64,000 nt of DNA. It comes from Sphingomonas sp. LT1P40. GTDB taxonomy: Bacteria > Pseudomonadota > Alphaproteobacteria > Sphingomonadales > Sphingomonadaceae. Below the pieces are notes generated by a model that had not been told where the DNA came from, did no database searches, and saw only the letters and a program-made list of their open reading frames with translations. Below, piece by piece: positions 39,344 to 47,665 of the stretch. The DNA lies in contig NZ_JAXOJT010000001.1 in the NCBI RefSeq assembly GCF_036663835.1, forward strand, positions 2,108,001 through 2,172,000. The letters are read 5' to 3'. The number at the start of each line of letters is the position of its first letter. Positions within the stretch are counted from its first letter, which is position 1. Position numbers and translations under genes: made by a program.

Positions 39344-42106
39344 ATGATCCATCGTATCGCCACGATTCGCCGCGCCGCGCTGCTTGCCGCAACCGCCGGT
39401 ACCGCGCTCGCGCTCAGCCAGCCCGCCCTCGCGCAGGATACCGCGCCCGCCGAGGAACCCGCTGCGGGTGAGGAAGAAATCCTCGTCACCGGCATCCGCG
39501 CATCGGAGCGCGCCTCGATCGACATCAAGCGCAACGCCGTTGGCGTGGTCGATTCGATCGTCGCTCAGGACCTGGGCAAGCTGCCCGATCAGAATGTCGC
39601 CGAATCGTTGCAGCGCGTGACCGGCGTGACGATCGAGCGCAATCGCGGCGAGGGCCGCTACGTCACGGTTCGTGGCTTCGGCCCCAAGTTCAACGCGGTT
39701 ACGGTCAATGGCCGCACGCTGGCCACCGACAATAATGGCCGCGAATTCTCGTTCGACGTGATCCCGTCCGAAGTCATCTCGGGCGCCGATGTGTACAAAT
39801 CGCCGCAGGCGAACATCAACGGCGCGTCGATCGGTGCGACCATCGACGTCCGCACGTTGCGCCCGCTCGACCAGAAGGAAGGCTTCAAGGTCGCGGGTGC
39901 CGCGACCGGCATGTATTCGGAAATCGCCGACACCTGGAACCCCGAATTTTCGGGCGTCGCCAGCTGGAAGAATGACTCGGGCACGTTCGGCGTCGCGCTG
40001 GCCGGGGTCTATTCGAAGCAGGAAAACCGGATCGACGAATTCACCATCGGCGCTGGCCATGTGCGGCGGTCGGCGGGCGACAGCTATTACAACCTGGCCG
40101 GTGTTCCGCGCGGACGCATCGGCGCGGGCGTCCAGAATTTCAGCGGCGTGTCGATGCCTTCGAACCTGTCGCCTTTCTTCTTCGAGCGCGAACTGACGCG
40201 CTGGGCGGTCAATGGATCGGTGCAGATGCGGCCAAGCGACAAGCTGACCGTGACGATCGACACGCTCTATTCAAAGGCGCGCTTCAAGGAGCAACAGACC
40301 GGCTTGGCCTATGATTTCGCGGGCGGCATTCTGGCCGAACAGGTCGTCCAGGGCGGCAGCGTGGTGAACGGTGTGCAGACCGGCGGCGAGTCCGTTTATC
40401 AGCGCTATACCGGCGGCTTCGTCGATCAGATCATCCAGTATGACGACCGCAACGTCACCACCGACCAGTTCGGCATCAACATCGACTGGAAGCCGACCGA
40501 CGAACTGCGCGTTCGCCTCGACGGCTCGCTCTCCGACGCGCGCCGCCGTGGCAAGGAGAATAATCTTTTCACGACGATCCGCCGCAAGAATATCGACTTC
40601 TTCTTCGATCGCCGAAGCGGCAGCCCGATCTATGATTATGGCCTGAGCAGTGCGGCCTATCCCAATGCCGCGACCAACCCGCAGGGAATCACCGCGCATT
40701 ATTATATCTGGGGCGGCGGATCGAACATCGACGACGAGATCGAGGAGTATCGCGCCGATATCGACTGGAATCCGGGCAGCGGCGCGCTGACCCTTTACGC
40801 CGGTGCGATGGCGCAAAGCCGCATCAAGACGATCACCGCCGACGAGATGCCGTTTGGCGAGCAATGCGCCTATTGCGATTCGAACCGCGCCCTTCCCACG
40901 TCGCTGTTCCAGCCGACCGATCGCGGCTTTTTCTCGGGCGGCGGCAACAACATCATTCGTGACTGGCTGATCTACGATCCGCGCGCGCTGGTGCTTCAGG
41001 TCGATCAGTTCGCCGCGCAGGACGGACGGACATTCAACCCGGCGGTCTTCTCGCCCTCCGGCTCGTCCATCGTGAACGAGAAGGTCAAGGTCGCCTATGC
41101 GATGGCCGCGCTCGATACCGAGTTCGCGGGCATGAAGCTCGCGGTGAATGTCGGGCTGCGTTACGAGAATACCGATTATACCTCGTCGGGTGCGTCGCGC
41201 ACCGTGCTCAGCGCTGTGCCGACCGGCGGCGGTCAGAACACGATCGTCGTCTCGCCGGTCGTACCGGTCAGCTTCCGCGGTAAATACTCGGACTGGCTGC
41301 CCTCGATCAACGCCCGCCTTAACCTCACCGACGATCTGCTGCTGCGGTTCGCTGCGTCGAAGGTGCTGACGCGCCCGACCCTCTCGGACCTGTCGCCGCG
41401 ACAGACCATTCAGACCAATCCCGGCAACGAGACGATCCGTCGCGGCAACCCCGATCTTCAGCCGTTCCGCGCCAGCCAGGTCGAACTGGGTGCCGAATGG
41501 TATTTCGCCGACGCGTCGCTGTTGTCGGCGGCGGCCTTCTACAAGAAGATTGACTCGTTCGTGACGTTGGTGACCACGCGCCAGCTGGTCGATCAGGTGA
41601 CCTTTTCGGTCACCGTTCCGGGCAATGGCGACGGTGCGACCGTCAAGGGCTTCGAGATCGGCTATCGCCAGTCCTTCGCCAACTGGCTGCCCGAACCGTT
41701 CGATGGCCTAGGCGTCCAGACCAGCTTCAACTACACCGACTCCGACGCATCCTACCCCAGCGTCGTGCCGGGCCAGACCTACAGCCTCGAAGGGCTGTCG
41801 AAATACTCCTACAGCCTGGTCGGCTTCTACGAGAAATACGGCATCCAGGCCCGCGTCGCCTATACCTACCGTGACAATTTCCTGCAGACCGCGGTCGGCC
41901 GGAACAGCGAGCAGGAATATTTCGACGCCTATGGCCAGCTCGACGTCAGTCTCTCTTATGACGTCGGCTCGCACTTCACGGTCTTTGCCGACGCGATCAA
42001 TGTGAACAATGCGAAGGAGTTCCTTTATTCGATGAGCGAGGATCGCACCAAGGAGTATCGCAAGACCGGTCGCCGCATCTCGGCGGGTGTCCGGGTTCGC
42101 TTCTGA
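39344..42106 (+). CDS. TonB-dependent outer-membrane receptor
   Basis: 920 residues. Signal peptide AALLAATAGTALALSQPALAQ, TonB box EEEILVTGIRAS, plug domain (NAVGVVDSIVAQDLGKLPDQ, NVAESLQRVTGVTIERNRGEG, YVTVRGFGPKFNAVTVNGRT, DVIPSEVISGADVYKSPQA) and a long beta-barrel ending RRISAGVRVRF with terminal Phe. It belongs to the Caulobacter type (TIGR01782-like) group that carries plant oligosaccharides. A strong AGGAGG lies 8 bases before the ATG. It is the only outer-membrane receptor here, so it probably imports the pectic fragment; no SusD partner is present. Confidence 0.95.
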   Translation: MIHRIATIRRAALLAATAGTALALSQPALAQDTAPAEEPAAGEEEILVTGIRASERASIDIKRNAVGVVDSIVAQDLGKLPDQNVAESLQRVTGVTIERNRGEGRYVTVRGFGPKFNAVTVNGRTLATDNNGREFSFDVIPSEVISGADVYKSPQANINGASIGATIDVRTLRPLDQKEGFKVAGAATGMYSEIADTWNPEFSGVASWKNDSGTFGVALAGVYSKQENRIDEFTIGAGHVRRSAGDSYYNLAGVPRGRIGAGVQNFSGVSMPSNLSPFFFERELTRWAVNGSVQMRPSDKLTVTIDTLYSKARFKEQQTGLAYDFAGGILAEQVVQGGSVVNGVQTGGESVYQRYTGGFVDQIIQYDDRNVTTDQFGINIDWKPTDELRVRLDGSLSDARRRGKENNLFTTIRRKNIDFFFDRRSGSPIYDYGLSSAAYPNAATNPQGITAHYYIWGGGSNIDDEIEEYRADIDWNPGSGALTLYAGAMAQSRIKTITADEMPFGEQCAYCDSNRALPTSLFQPTDRGFFSGGGNNIIRDWLIYDPRALVLQVDQFAAQDGRTFNPAVFSPSGSSIVNEKVKVAYAMAALDTEFAGMKLAVNVGLRYENTDYTSSGASRTVLSAVPTGGGQNTIVVSPVVPVSFRGKYSDWLPSINARLNLTDDLLLRFAASKVLTRPTLSDLSPRQTIQTNPGNETIRRGNPDLQPFRASQVELGAEWYFADASLLSAAAFYKKIDSFVTLVTTRQLVDQVTFSVTVPGNGDGATVKGFEIGYRQSFANWLPEPFDGLGVQTSFNYTDSDASYPSVVPGQTYSLEGLSKYSYSLVGFYEKYGIQARVAYTYRDNFLQTAVGRNSEQEYFDAYGQLDVSLSYDVGSHFTVFADAINVNNAKEFLYSMSEDRTKEYRKTGRRISAGVRVRF

Positions 42107-42141
42107 CAGCCACCGCCCCCCTCCCCGGAACGGCTGCGGTT

Positions 42142-42174
42142 CGCCCCGTCATGGCTCATCGCCGTGGCGGGGCG
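42142..42174 (+). terminator. Hairpin after the TonB receptor gene
   Basis: Stem CGCCCCG with CGGGGCG around an inner atggc/gccgt pairing, followed by ttctgttt. Probable transcript end between the receptor and the GntR gene, though some readthrough is likely. Confidence 0.5.
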
Positions 42175-42242
42175 TTCTGTTTGCGGGGAGGGTGGCAATG
42201 CGCGGCACTTCGCCGCATACACAAACCGGGGACCGCGACCGG

Positions 42243-43013
42243 ATGTACAAGTTGAACCATATCGAGGGACAAGAACCCAGCTTCGGTCGCTTCACGCGCA
42301 GTGTCCGGTCGAGCCACGATCAGGTCGCGCAGGCGCTGGGCAATGATATCCTCGCCGGCATCCTTCCCCCCGGCGAAAAGCTGCCGCAGGAGGCCGAGAT
42401 CCTCGCCCGCTTCGGCATTTCGCGCACCGTGTTGCGGGAGGTGTTCAAGACGCTGACGGCAAAGGGGCTGATCGTCTCTAAGACGCGCGTCGGCACGTCG
42501 GTGCTCGACAGCTCGCACTGGAATTTCTTCGACGCCGACATCCTTGCCTGGAAATCGAGCCAGGGCTTCGACGTCGATTTCCTGCGCGACCTTGCCGAGA
42601 TCCGCGTCGCCATCGAGTCCGCCGCCGCCCGTGCCGCCGCCGAACGGCGCAGCGATGCCGATATCGCCGAGCTGCGCCACCATCTGGCCGGCATGCGCGA
42701 CGCGACCGACAGCGCGCGCGACTTTGCCGAGGCCGATCTGCAATTCCACAAGGCGATCGGTCGCGCGTCGGGCAATGCGTTGATGCGCTCGCTGTCGGCG
42801 GTGATCGAGACCGCGCTGATGGCGTCGTTCCGGATGAGCTCGCCCGTCAACGAAGCCGAGGAGCATCAGACCAGCGTACGCGGCCATGCCCAGATCGTCG
42901 ATGCGATCGAGGCCCGCGACGGCGAGCGCGCCGCGCGGGCGATGCGCGACATCATCGGCCACGGCGTCTCGCGCATCGAAAAGAACCGCGTCCCGCAAAA
43001 GCGCCGCAAATAA
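42243..43013 (+). CDS. FadR-subfamily GntR transcription regulator 2
   Basis: 256 residues from the ATG at 42243. Winged helix: HDQVAQALGNDILAGILPPGEKL, LARFGISRTVLREVFKTLTAKG and IVSKTRVGTSVLDSSHWNFFD. FCD domain: LRDLAEIRVAIESAAARAAAE, FAEADLQFHKAIGRASGN and GHAQIVDAIEARDGERAARAMRD. The WNFFDADILAWK segment is typical of GntR regulators of hexonate and galactonate loci. Lies between the TonB receptor and the GH127 operon and may control the type B sites. Confidence 0.92.
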   Translation: MYKLNHIEGQEPSFGRFTRSVRSSHDQVAQALGNDILAGILPPGEKLPQEAEILARFGISRTVLREVFKTLTAKGLIVSKTRVGTSVLDSSHWNFFDADILAWKSSQGFDVDFLRDLAEIRVAIESAAARAAAERRSDADIAELRHHLAGMRDATDSARDFAEADLQFHKAIGRASGNALMRSLSAVIETALMASFRMSSPVNEAEEHQTSVRGHAQIVDAIEARDGERAARAMRDIIGHGVSRIEKNRVPQKRRK

Positions 43014-43058
43014 GCCGATCGCATAAATCGCGCTTTCGACCGATTGCGTCCTATCGCT

Positions 43059-43072
43059 ATTAGTATTATTAT
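43059..43072. promoter_or_regulatory. Operator-like motif ATTAGTATTATTAT, type B
   Basis: AT-rich 14-mer in the 124-base gap before GH127. It matches 12 of 14 bases of the minus-strand motif ATTAGTACTATAAT upstream of GH140 (59924-59937). Shared sites suggest that the GH127/RuBisCO-like/kinase operon and the apiosidase operon are switched together. Confidence 0.5.
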
Positions 43073-43137
43073 ATGCTTCGATTTTCCACGAATCCGTAAA
43101 AATTCGTAAGGAAGCGCGTTGCACTGGGAGAGACTGG

Positions 43138-44970
43138 ATGACTGACGGCCCAACCACGGAAGGCCTATCACGGCGACATTTCATGCACTGCGCTGCGTGT
43201 GCGACCACCGCTGTCGGCGTCGGCACCCTGCCCGCCGCTGCGCTCGCTGCAACCCAGGCTTCGGGCGCGCTGAAGGGCAAGGAGGCGATGCACGAATTCT
43301 CCTATGGCAAGGTCAAGCTGACCGGTGGTCGCATCAAGCGCCAGTTCGACCATATCCATTCGCACTTTCTGGCACTCGACAATGACCGCATCCTAAAGGT
43401 GTTCCGTCAGAATGCCGGCCTCCCCGCCCCCGGCCCCGACATGGGCGGGTGGTACGACAAGGACGGCTTTGTCGCCGGGCTTACGATGGGCCAGTATATC
43501 TCCGGCCTCGCCCGCTATGGCGCCGCGACCGGCGATCAGGCGGCACATGACAAGGTCAAATTGCTGGTCAGCGAGTGGGGCAAGGCGATGGTCAAGGCGA
43601 CCAACCCCTATGCCGGGCCGCGCGCACAGGCGCAGTGGGCCGCCTATGTCATGGACAAATATGTCGTCGGGCTGGTCGACGCCTATCGCCTGAGCGGGGT
43701 GGAGCAGGCCAAGACGCTGTTGCCGATCATCATTGAAAAGTGCCGTCCATACATCTCGCCAGTCTCGCGCGACCGCATCGGCAAGCGCGAACCGCCATAC
43801 GATGAAACCTATGTCATCTCGGAAAACCTGTTTCATGTCGCCGAGATCACCGGCGACAAGAAATATCACGACATGGCGGTCCATTACCTGCTGAACAAGG
43901 AATGGTTCGATCCGCTCGCGCGTGGCGAGGACGTGCTGCCGACCAAACATGCGTACAGCCACACCATCGGCAATGCGTCCGGCGCGCAGGCCTATCTGCA
44001 TCTGGGCGACGAGAAGTATCGCACCGCGCTCATCAACGCGTGGAAGTTCATGGAGCCACAGCGCTTCGCCAGCGGCGGCTGGGGTCCGGAGGAACAGTTC
44101 GTCGAGCTGGGCCAGGGCAATCTTGCCAAGAGCCTGAAAACGTCGAAAGCGCATTTCGAGACGCCATGCGGGGCCTTCGCCGACCTGAAACTGGCGCGCT
44201 ATCTGATCCGCTTCACCGGTGACGCGCAATATGGCGACGGGCTGGAACGCACGCTCTACAACACCATGCTCGCCACCCGTTTGCCCGACAGCGATGGCGG
44301 CTATCCCTATTATTCGGATTACGGCGCGGCGGGCGAGAAGCGCTATTACCATCAGAAATGGCCATGCTGCTCGGGCACGCTGCTTCAGGGCGTCGTCGAT
44401 TATGTGCTGAACGCCTATTTCCACGACGACGACAATCTGATGGTCAACCTCTACACCCCGTCCGAAGTCACATGGGATCGCCCCGGCGGCGCGGTCGAGG
44501 TCGTGCAGGAAACCGACTATCCGGTGACCGACACGGTGAAGCTGAAGGTGCGCAAGGCCGGCAATGGCCGCTTCACGATGAAGCTGCGCATCCCGGCCTG
44601 GACCAAAGGCGCGAAGCTGCTGGTCAACGGCCAGTCGCAGCCGACGACGCCGGGCAAACTGGCGGCGATCAGCCGCAGCTGGAAAGCCGGCGACATCGTT
44701 GAGCTGACGATACCCCAGGCGCTGCGCACGCTGCCGATCGACCCGGAGAATCCAAACCTCGCCGCGGTGATGCGCGGTGCGGTCATGTATGTCGGCATCA
44801 ACCCGTGGGAAGGGATCGAGAACGACGTCATCGCCCTGCCCAAGGCGCTGTCGCCGATGCCCGGTCATCCCGAATCCTACCGGACAAAGGTGGGTCAGCG
44901 TAACCTCGTCTTCGTGCCTTATTATGCGGTCGATACTGAGCGTTCGACGACCTATTTCAAGACCGCGTAA
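43138..44970 (+). CDS. GH127-family glycoside hydrolase, Tat-exported
   Basis: 610 residues. Tat-type signal LSRRHFMHCAACATTAVGVG. (alpha/alpha)6 barrel of GH127 (formerly DUF1680): FSYGKVKLTGGRIKRQFDHIH, FVAGLTMGQYISGLARYGA, AYSHTIGNASGAQAYLHLGD, HFETPCGAFADLKLAR and RYYHQKWPCCSGTLLQG. The Glu and Cys around ETPCG and the CC pair correspond to the zinc-linked Cys cluster of GH127. Family activities are beta-L-arabinofuranosidase and, in the RG-II system, aceric acid hydrolase. The stop TAA is followed directly by the ATG of the RuBisCO-like gene, an unusual tie of a hydrolase to an intracellular enzyme. Confidence 0.9.
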   Translation: MTDGPTTEGLSRRHFMHCAACATTAVGVGTLPAAALAATQASGALKGKEAMHEFSYGKVKLTGGRIKRQFDHIHSHFLALDNDRILKVFRQNAGLPAPGPDMGGWYDKDGFVAGLTMGQYISGLARYGAATGDQAAHDKVKLLVSEWGKAMVKATNPYAGPRAQAQWAAYVMDKYVVGLVDAYRLSGVEQAKTLLPIIIEKCRPYISPVSRDRIGKREPPYDETYVISENLFHVAEITGDKKYHDMAVHYLLNKEWFDPLARGEDVLPTKHAYSHTIGNASGAQAYLHLGDEKYRTALINAWKFMEPQRFASGGWGPEEQFVELGQGNLAKSLKTSKAHFETPCGAFADLKLARYLIRFTGDAQYGDGLERTLYNTMLATRLPDSDGGYPYYSDYGAAGEKRYYHQKWPCCSGTLLQGVVDYVLNAYFHDDDNLMVNLYTPSEVTWDRPGGAVEVVQETDYPVTDTVKLKVRKAGNGRFTMKLRIPAWTKGAKLLVNGQSQPTTPGKLAAISRSWKAGDIVELTIPQALRTLPIDPENPNLAAVMRGAVMYVGINPWEGIENDVIALPKALSPMPGHPESYRTKVGQRNLVFVPYYAVDTERSTTYFKTA

Positions 44971-46239
44971 ATGAGCGAAGCGCGCGTCACGGCGACTTAC
45001 GAGATCGAAACCGCCTTCCCCTTGGAGGCGGCTGCGGCAACGATGGCGGGCGAGCAATCGACCGGGACCTTCGTCCGCGTGCCCGGTGAAACCGACGAAT
45101 TGCGCGAGGCACATGCCGCTCGCGTCGAGCAAATGGTCGAGCTGGGCGAGGTCGCCGCGCCGTCGCTGCCGGGATCGGGAACGCCGAAGGGATGGGACGG
45201 CAAGCGCCGTCGTGCGCGCGTCGTCCTGTCCTGGCCGATGTCGAACATGGGGCCGTCGCTCCCCAATCTGCTGGCGACCATCAACGGCAATCTGTCGGAG
45301 CTAAAGGCGTTTTCCGGACTGCGCCTGGTCGACGTCACGCTGCCGCCGGTGTTCCTGACCCGCTATCAGGGGCCGCAATTCGGTGTTGTCGGCACACGCA
45401 AGCTGGCGGGCGTGTATGACCGTCCGATTATCGGCACGATCATCAAGCCCAGCGTCGGCCTTTCTCCGCAAGCCACCGCCGAACAAGTGCGTGTGCTGGT
45501 CGAGGCGGGCGTCGATTTCATCAAGGACGACGAGCTGCAATCGGACGGCCCGCACTGCCCGTTCGACGCGCGCATCACCGCTGTCATGCGCGTCATCAAC
45601 GACCATGCCGACCGCACGGGCAAGAAGGTCATGTTTGCCGCGAACCTGACCGGTGAGATCGACGAGATGCTCGCGCGGCACGACCATGTGCTGGCTGAGG
45701 GCGGCACTTGCATCATGGCCAGCATGAACTCGATCGGGTTGCCCGCGATGAAGGTCTTGCGCGCGCATTCGCAGCTCCCGATCCACGGCCATCGTAATGG
45801 CTGGGGGATGCTCGGCCGCTCGCCCGCAATTGGGATGAGCTATATCGCGTTCCAGAAACTGTGGCGACTGGCGGGGATCGATCACACCCACGTCAACGGT
45901 ATCGATAACAAGTTCTGTGAAAGCAAAGAAAGCGTGATCGCCTCTGCCCGCGAATGCCTGACGCCGATGTTCGACGCGCCGCATGCCGGATGCGAGATCA
46001 TGCCGGTCTTCTCCTCCGGCCAGTCGGCGAAACAGGCGGCACCGACCTTTGCCGCGCTTGGCTCGGTCGACTGCATGTTCGCGGCGGGCGGCGGGATCAT
46101 GGCGCACCCGCACGGTCCGGCAGCGGGCGTGCGCGCATTGCTCCAGTCATGGGAAGCCGCGGTTGCAGGCGTGCCGGTCGATGATGCGGCGAAGCATTCG
46201 CCCGAGCTGGCAGCGGCGCTGAACGCGTTCGGCGGGTGA
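44971..46239 (+). CDS. RuBisCO-like protein, probable 3-oxo-isoapionate-4-phosphate transcarboxylase/hydrolase
   Basis: 422 residues, RuBisCO large-subunit fold. Active-site Lys K159 (IIGTIIKPSVGLSP), the carbamylated Lys with metal ligands K185-D187-E188 (DFIKDDELQ), His region HGHRNGWG, and H307/K314 (THVNGIDNK) equivalent to H327 and loop-6 K334. So the metal site and proton chemistry are kept, but the context is sugar-acid breakdown. Paired with a DUF1537 kinase by a 4-base overlap (GTGA), like the OiaX-OiaK pair of apiose breakdown, where the RuBisCO-like enzyme makes 3-phosphoglycerate and glycolate. Function inferred by family and context; other RuBisCO-like proteins decarboxylate or isomerise instead. 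Confidence 0.85.
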   Translation: MSEARVTATYEIETAFPLEAAAATMAGEQSTGTFVRVPGETDELREAHAARVEQMVELGEVAAPSLPGSGTPKGWDGKRRRARVVLSWPMSNMGPSLPNLLATINGNLSELKAFSGLRLVDVTLPPVFLTRYQGPQFGVVGTRKLAGVYDRPIIGTIIKPSVGLSPQATAEQVRVLVEAGVDFIKDDELQSDGPHCPFDARITAVMRVINDHADRTGKKVMFAANLTGEIDEMLARHDHVLAEGGTCIMASMNSIGLPAMKVLRAHSQLPIHGHRNGWGMLGRSPAIGMSYIAFQKLWRLAGIDHTHVNGIDNKFCESKESVIASARECLTPMFDAPHAGCEIMPVFSSGQSAKQAAPTFAALGSVDCMFAAGGGIMAHPHGPAAGVRALLQSWEAAVAGVPVDDAAKHSPELAAALNAFGG

Positions 46240-47534
46240 AGCCGCTCTACGCATTTGTCGGCGACGATTTCACCGGATCGACCGATGTGTTGGAGCAACT
46301 GGCGGAGGGCGGCGTCCCCGCCGTATTGTTCCTGCGAACCCCGGACGACGCGCTGCTCGCACGCTTTCCGGAGGCGCGCGCATTCGGCCTCGCCAGCGAC
46401 GCACGCAGCCGCTCGCCCGCATGGATGGACGCCAATCTGCCGGCTGCATTCGACGCGCTGAGCGACGCCGCGTTGGTCCATTACAAGACCTGCTCCACTT
46501 TTGATTCCAGCCCTGGAACCGGCTCGATCGGGCGCGCGCTCGATATCGGATTGCAGGCGTTCGGTGGCCCCGCCGCGATCGTCGTCGCCGCGCCGCACCT
46601 GCGCCGCTATGTCGCTTACGGCAATCTGTTCGCGGCGGCGGGTGCGAACATCTATCGCATCGACCGCCACCCGACCATGTCGCGCCATCCGGTGACGCCG
46701 ATGCACGAGGCGGACCTGATCCGGCATCTGGCGGCACAGACCGACGCCCGCATGGCGCTGGTCCCGCTCGACCGCATTCAGGCGGGCGACACCGCATCCG
46801 CCTATGACGCGGCGAGCGATGCCGATGCGGTGCTGTTCGACGGCATCACGCTGGACGATCTGGCCGCCACCGGCGACATCCTGCTCACGCGCAAAATCCG
46901 CTTCGCTGCGGGCAGCTCCGGGGTCACGCGTGCACTTGTCCTCGCGTGGCGCGCCGCTGGCGTGATTGGCAGCGACCCCGTGCTCACGCCCGCCAACGCA
47001 ACCGATCGCCTGCTCGTCGTCAGCGGCAGCTGCTCGCCCGTCACAGCACGCCAGATCGCGCGCAGTGCCGCCGACGGGTTCGTCTCGACCCGCGCCGATG
47101 TCGCCGCCTTGCTGGCAGGGTCATCCGAAGAAGAAAACCGCCTCGCCGATGCCGCGCTCGCCGCGCTGTCCACCGGCTACCGCGCCGTCATCAATTCTGC
47201 CGAAGGACCGCTCGAGACTGACGTCCCGGCTGCTGGCGAGAAACTGGGCCAGGCGCTCGGCCGCATCACCGGCGATGTGGTCCGCCGCGCCAGCCTGCGC
47301 CGTGTGCTGTTCGCGGGTGGCGACACCTCCAGCCACGGCGTCGCGCAACTCGGCATCGACGCGCTCACCTGGGCCGCGCCGATCGAGCGCGGCGCCCCGC
47401 TGGTCCGCGCCCATGCAGCCGACCCCGCGATCGACGGGCTGGAACTTGTGCTGAAAGGCGGCCAGATGGGCGGTGACGATTTCTTCGAGGTGGTGAAGCG
47501 GGGGGTAGCGCGTGATGACTGTATCTTGAAATAA
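46236..47534 (+). CDS. DUF1537 four-carbon acid sugar kinase family, probable 3-oxo-isoapionate kinase
   Basis: 432 residues from GTG at 46236, overlapping the RuBisCO-like stop. N-terminal substrate domain FVGDDFTGSTDVLEQLAEGG, HYKTCSTFDSSPGTGSIGRA; C-terminal ATP-binding domain LLVVSGSCSPVTARQI, VLFAGGDTSSHGVAQLGI and LVLKGGQMGGDDFFEVV. The family phosphorylates sugar acids such as threonate, erythronate and 3-oxo-isoapionate. The link to the RuBisCO-like gene favours the last. A 30-bp-arm palindrome follows the stop. Confidence 0.9.
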   Translation: MKPLYAFVGDDFTGSTDVLEQLAEGGVPAVLFLRTPDDALLARFPEARAFGLASDARSRSPAWMDANLPAAFDALSDAALVHYKTCSTFDSSPGTGSIGRALDIGLQAFGGPAAIVVAAPHLRRYVAYGNLFAAAGANIYRIDRHPTMSRHPVTPMHEADLIRHLAAQTDARMALVPLDRIQAGDTASAYDAASDADAVLFDGITLDDLAATGDILLTRKIRFAAGSSGVTRALVLAWRAAGVIGSDPVLTPANATDRLLVVSGSCSPVTARQIARSAADGFVSTRADVAALLAGSSEEENRLADAALAALSTGYRAVINSAEGPLETDVPAAGEKLGQALGRITGDVVRRASLRRVLFAGGDTSSHGVAQLGIDALTWAAPIERGAPLVRAHAADPAIDGLELVLKGGQMGGDDFFEVVKRGVARDDCILK

Positions 47535-47537
47535 CCC

Positions 47538-47618
47538 CGTCACCCCGGGCTTGACCCGGGGTCCCGCTAATGGCGAACGCTCGAAGAAGCGGGACCCCGG
47601 GTCAAGCCCGGGGTGACG
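47538..47618. repeat. Inverted repeat after the DUF1537 kinase gene
   Basis: Perfect 30-base arms at 47538-47567 and 47589-47618 (cgtcaccccgggcttgaccc and so on). Same family as 4128-4209. Lies between the convergent kinase and GH42 genes, probably ending transcription both ways. Confidence 0.85.
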
Positions 47619-47665
47619 ACAAAATCAGGTGAATGTCATCACGCTATAGCAACTAGGGAATCGCC

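Noticed and set aside
39344-42106. SusC/SusD-type polysaccharide locus
   Set aside because: The receptor is of the Caulobacter TonB type with no SusD-like lipoprotein gene next to it.
43393-45132. Long minus-strand frame opposite GH127 and the RuBisCO-like gene (about 580 codons)
   Set aside because: Composition of an antisense shadow in high-GC DNA; the plus strand holds well-conserved proteins over its whole length.
44971-46239. True photosynthetic-type RuBisCO large subunit
   Set aside because: No small subunit or phosphoribulokinase of the Calvin cycle nearby; sequence and kinase partner fit a RuBisCO-like sugar-acid enzyme.
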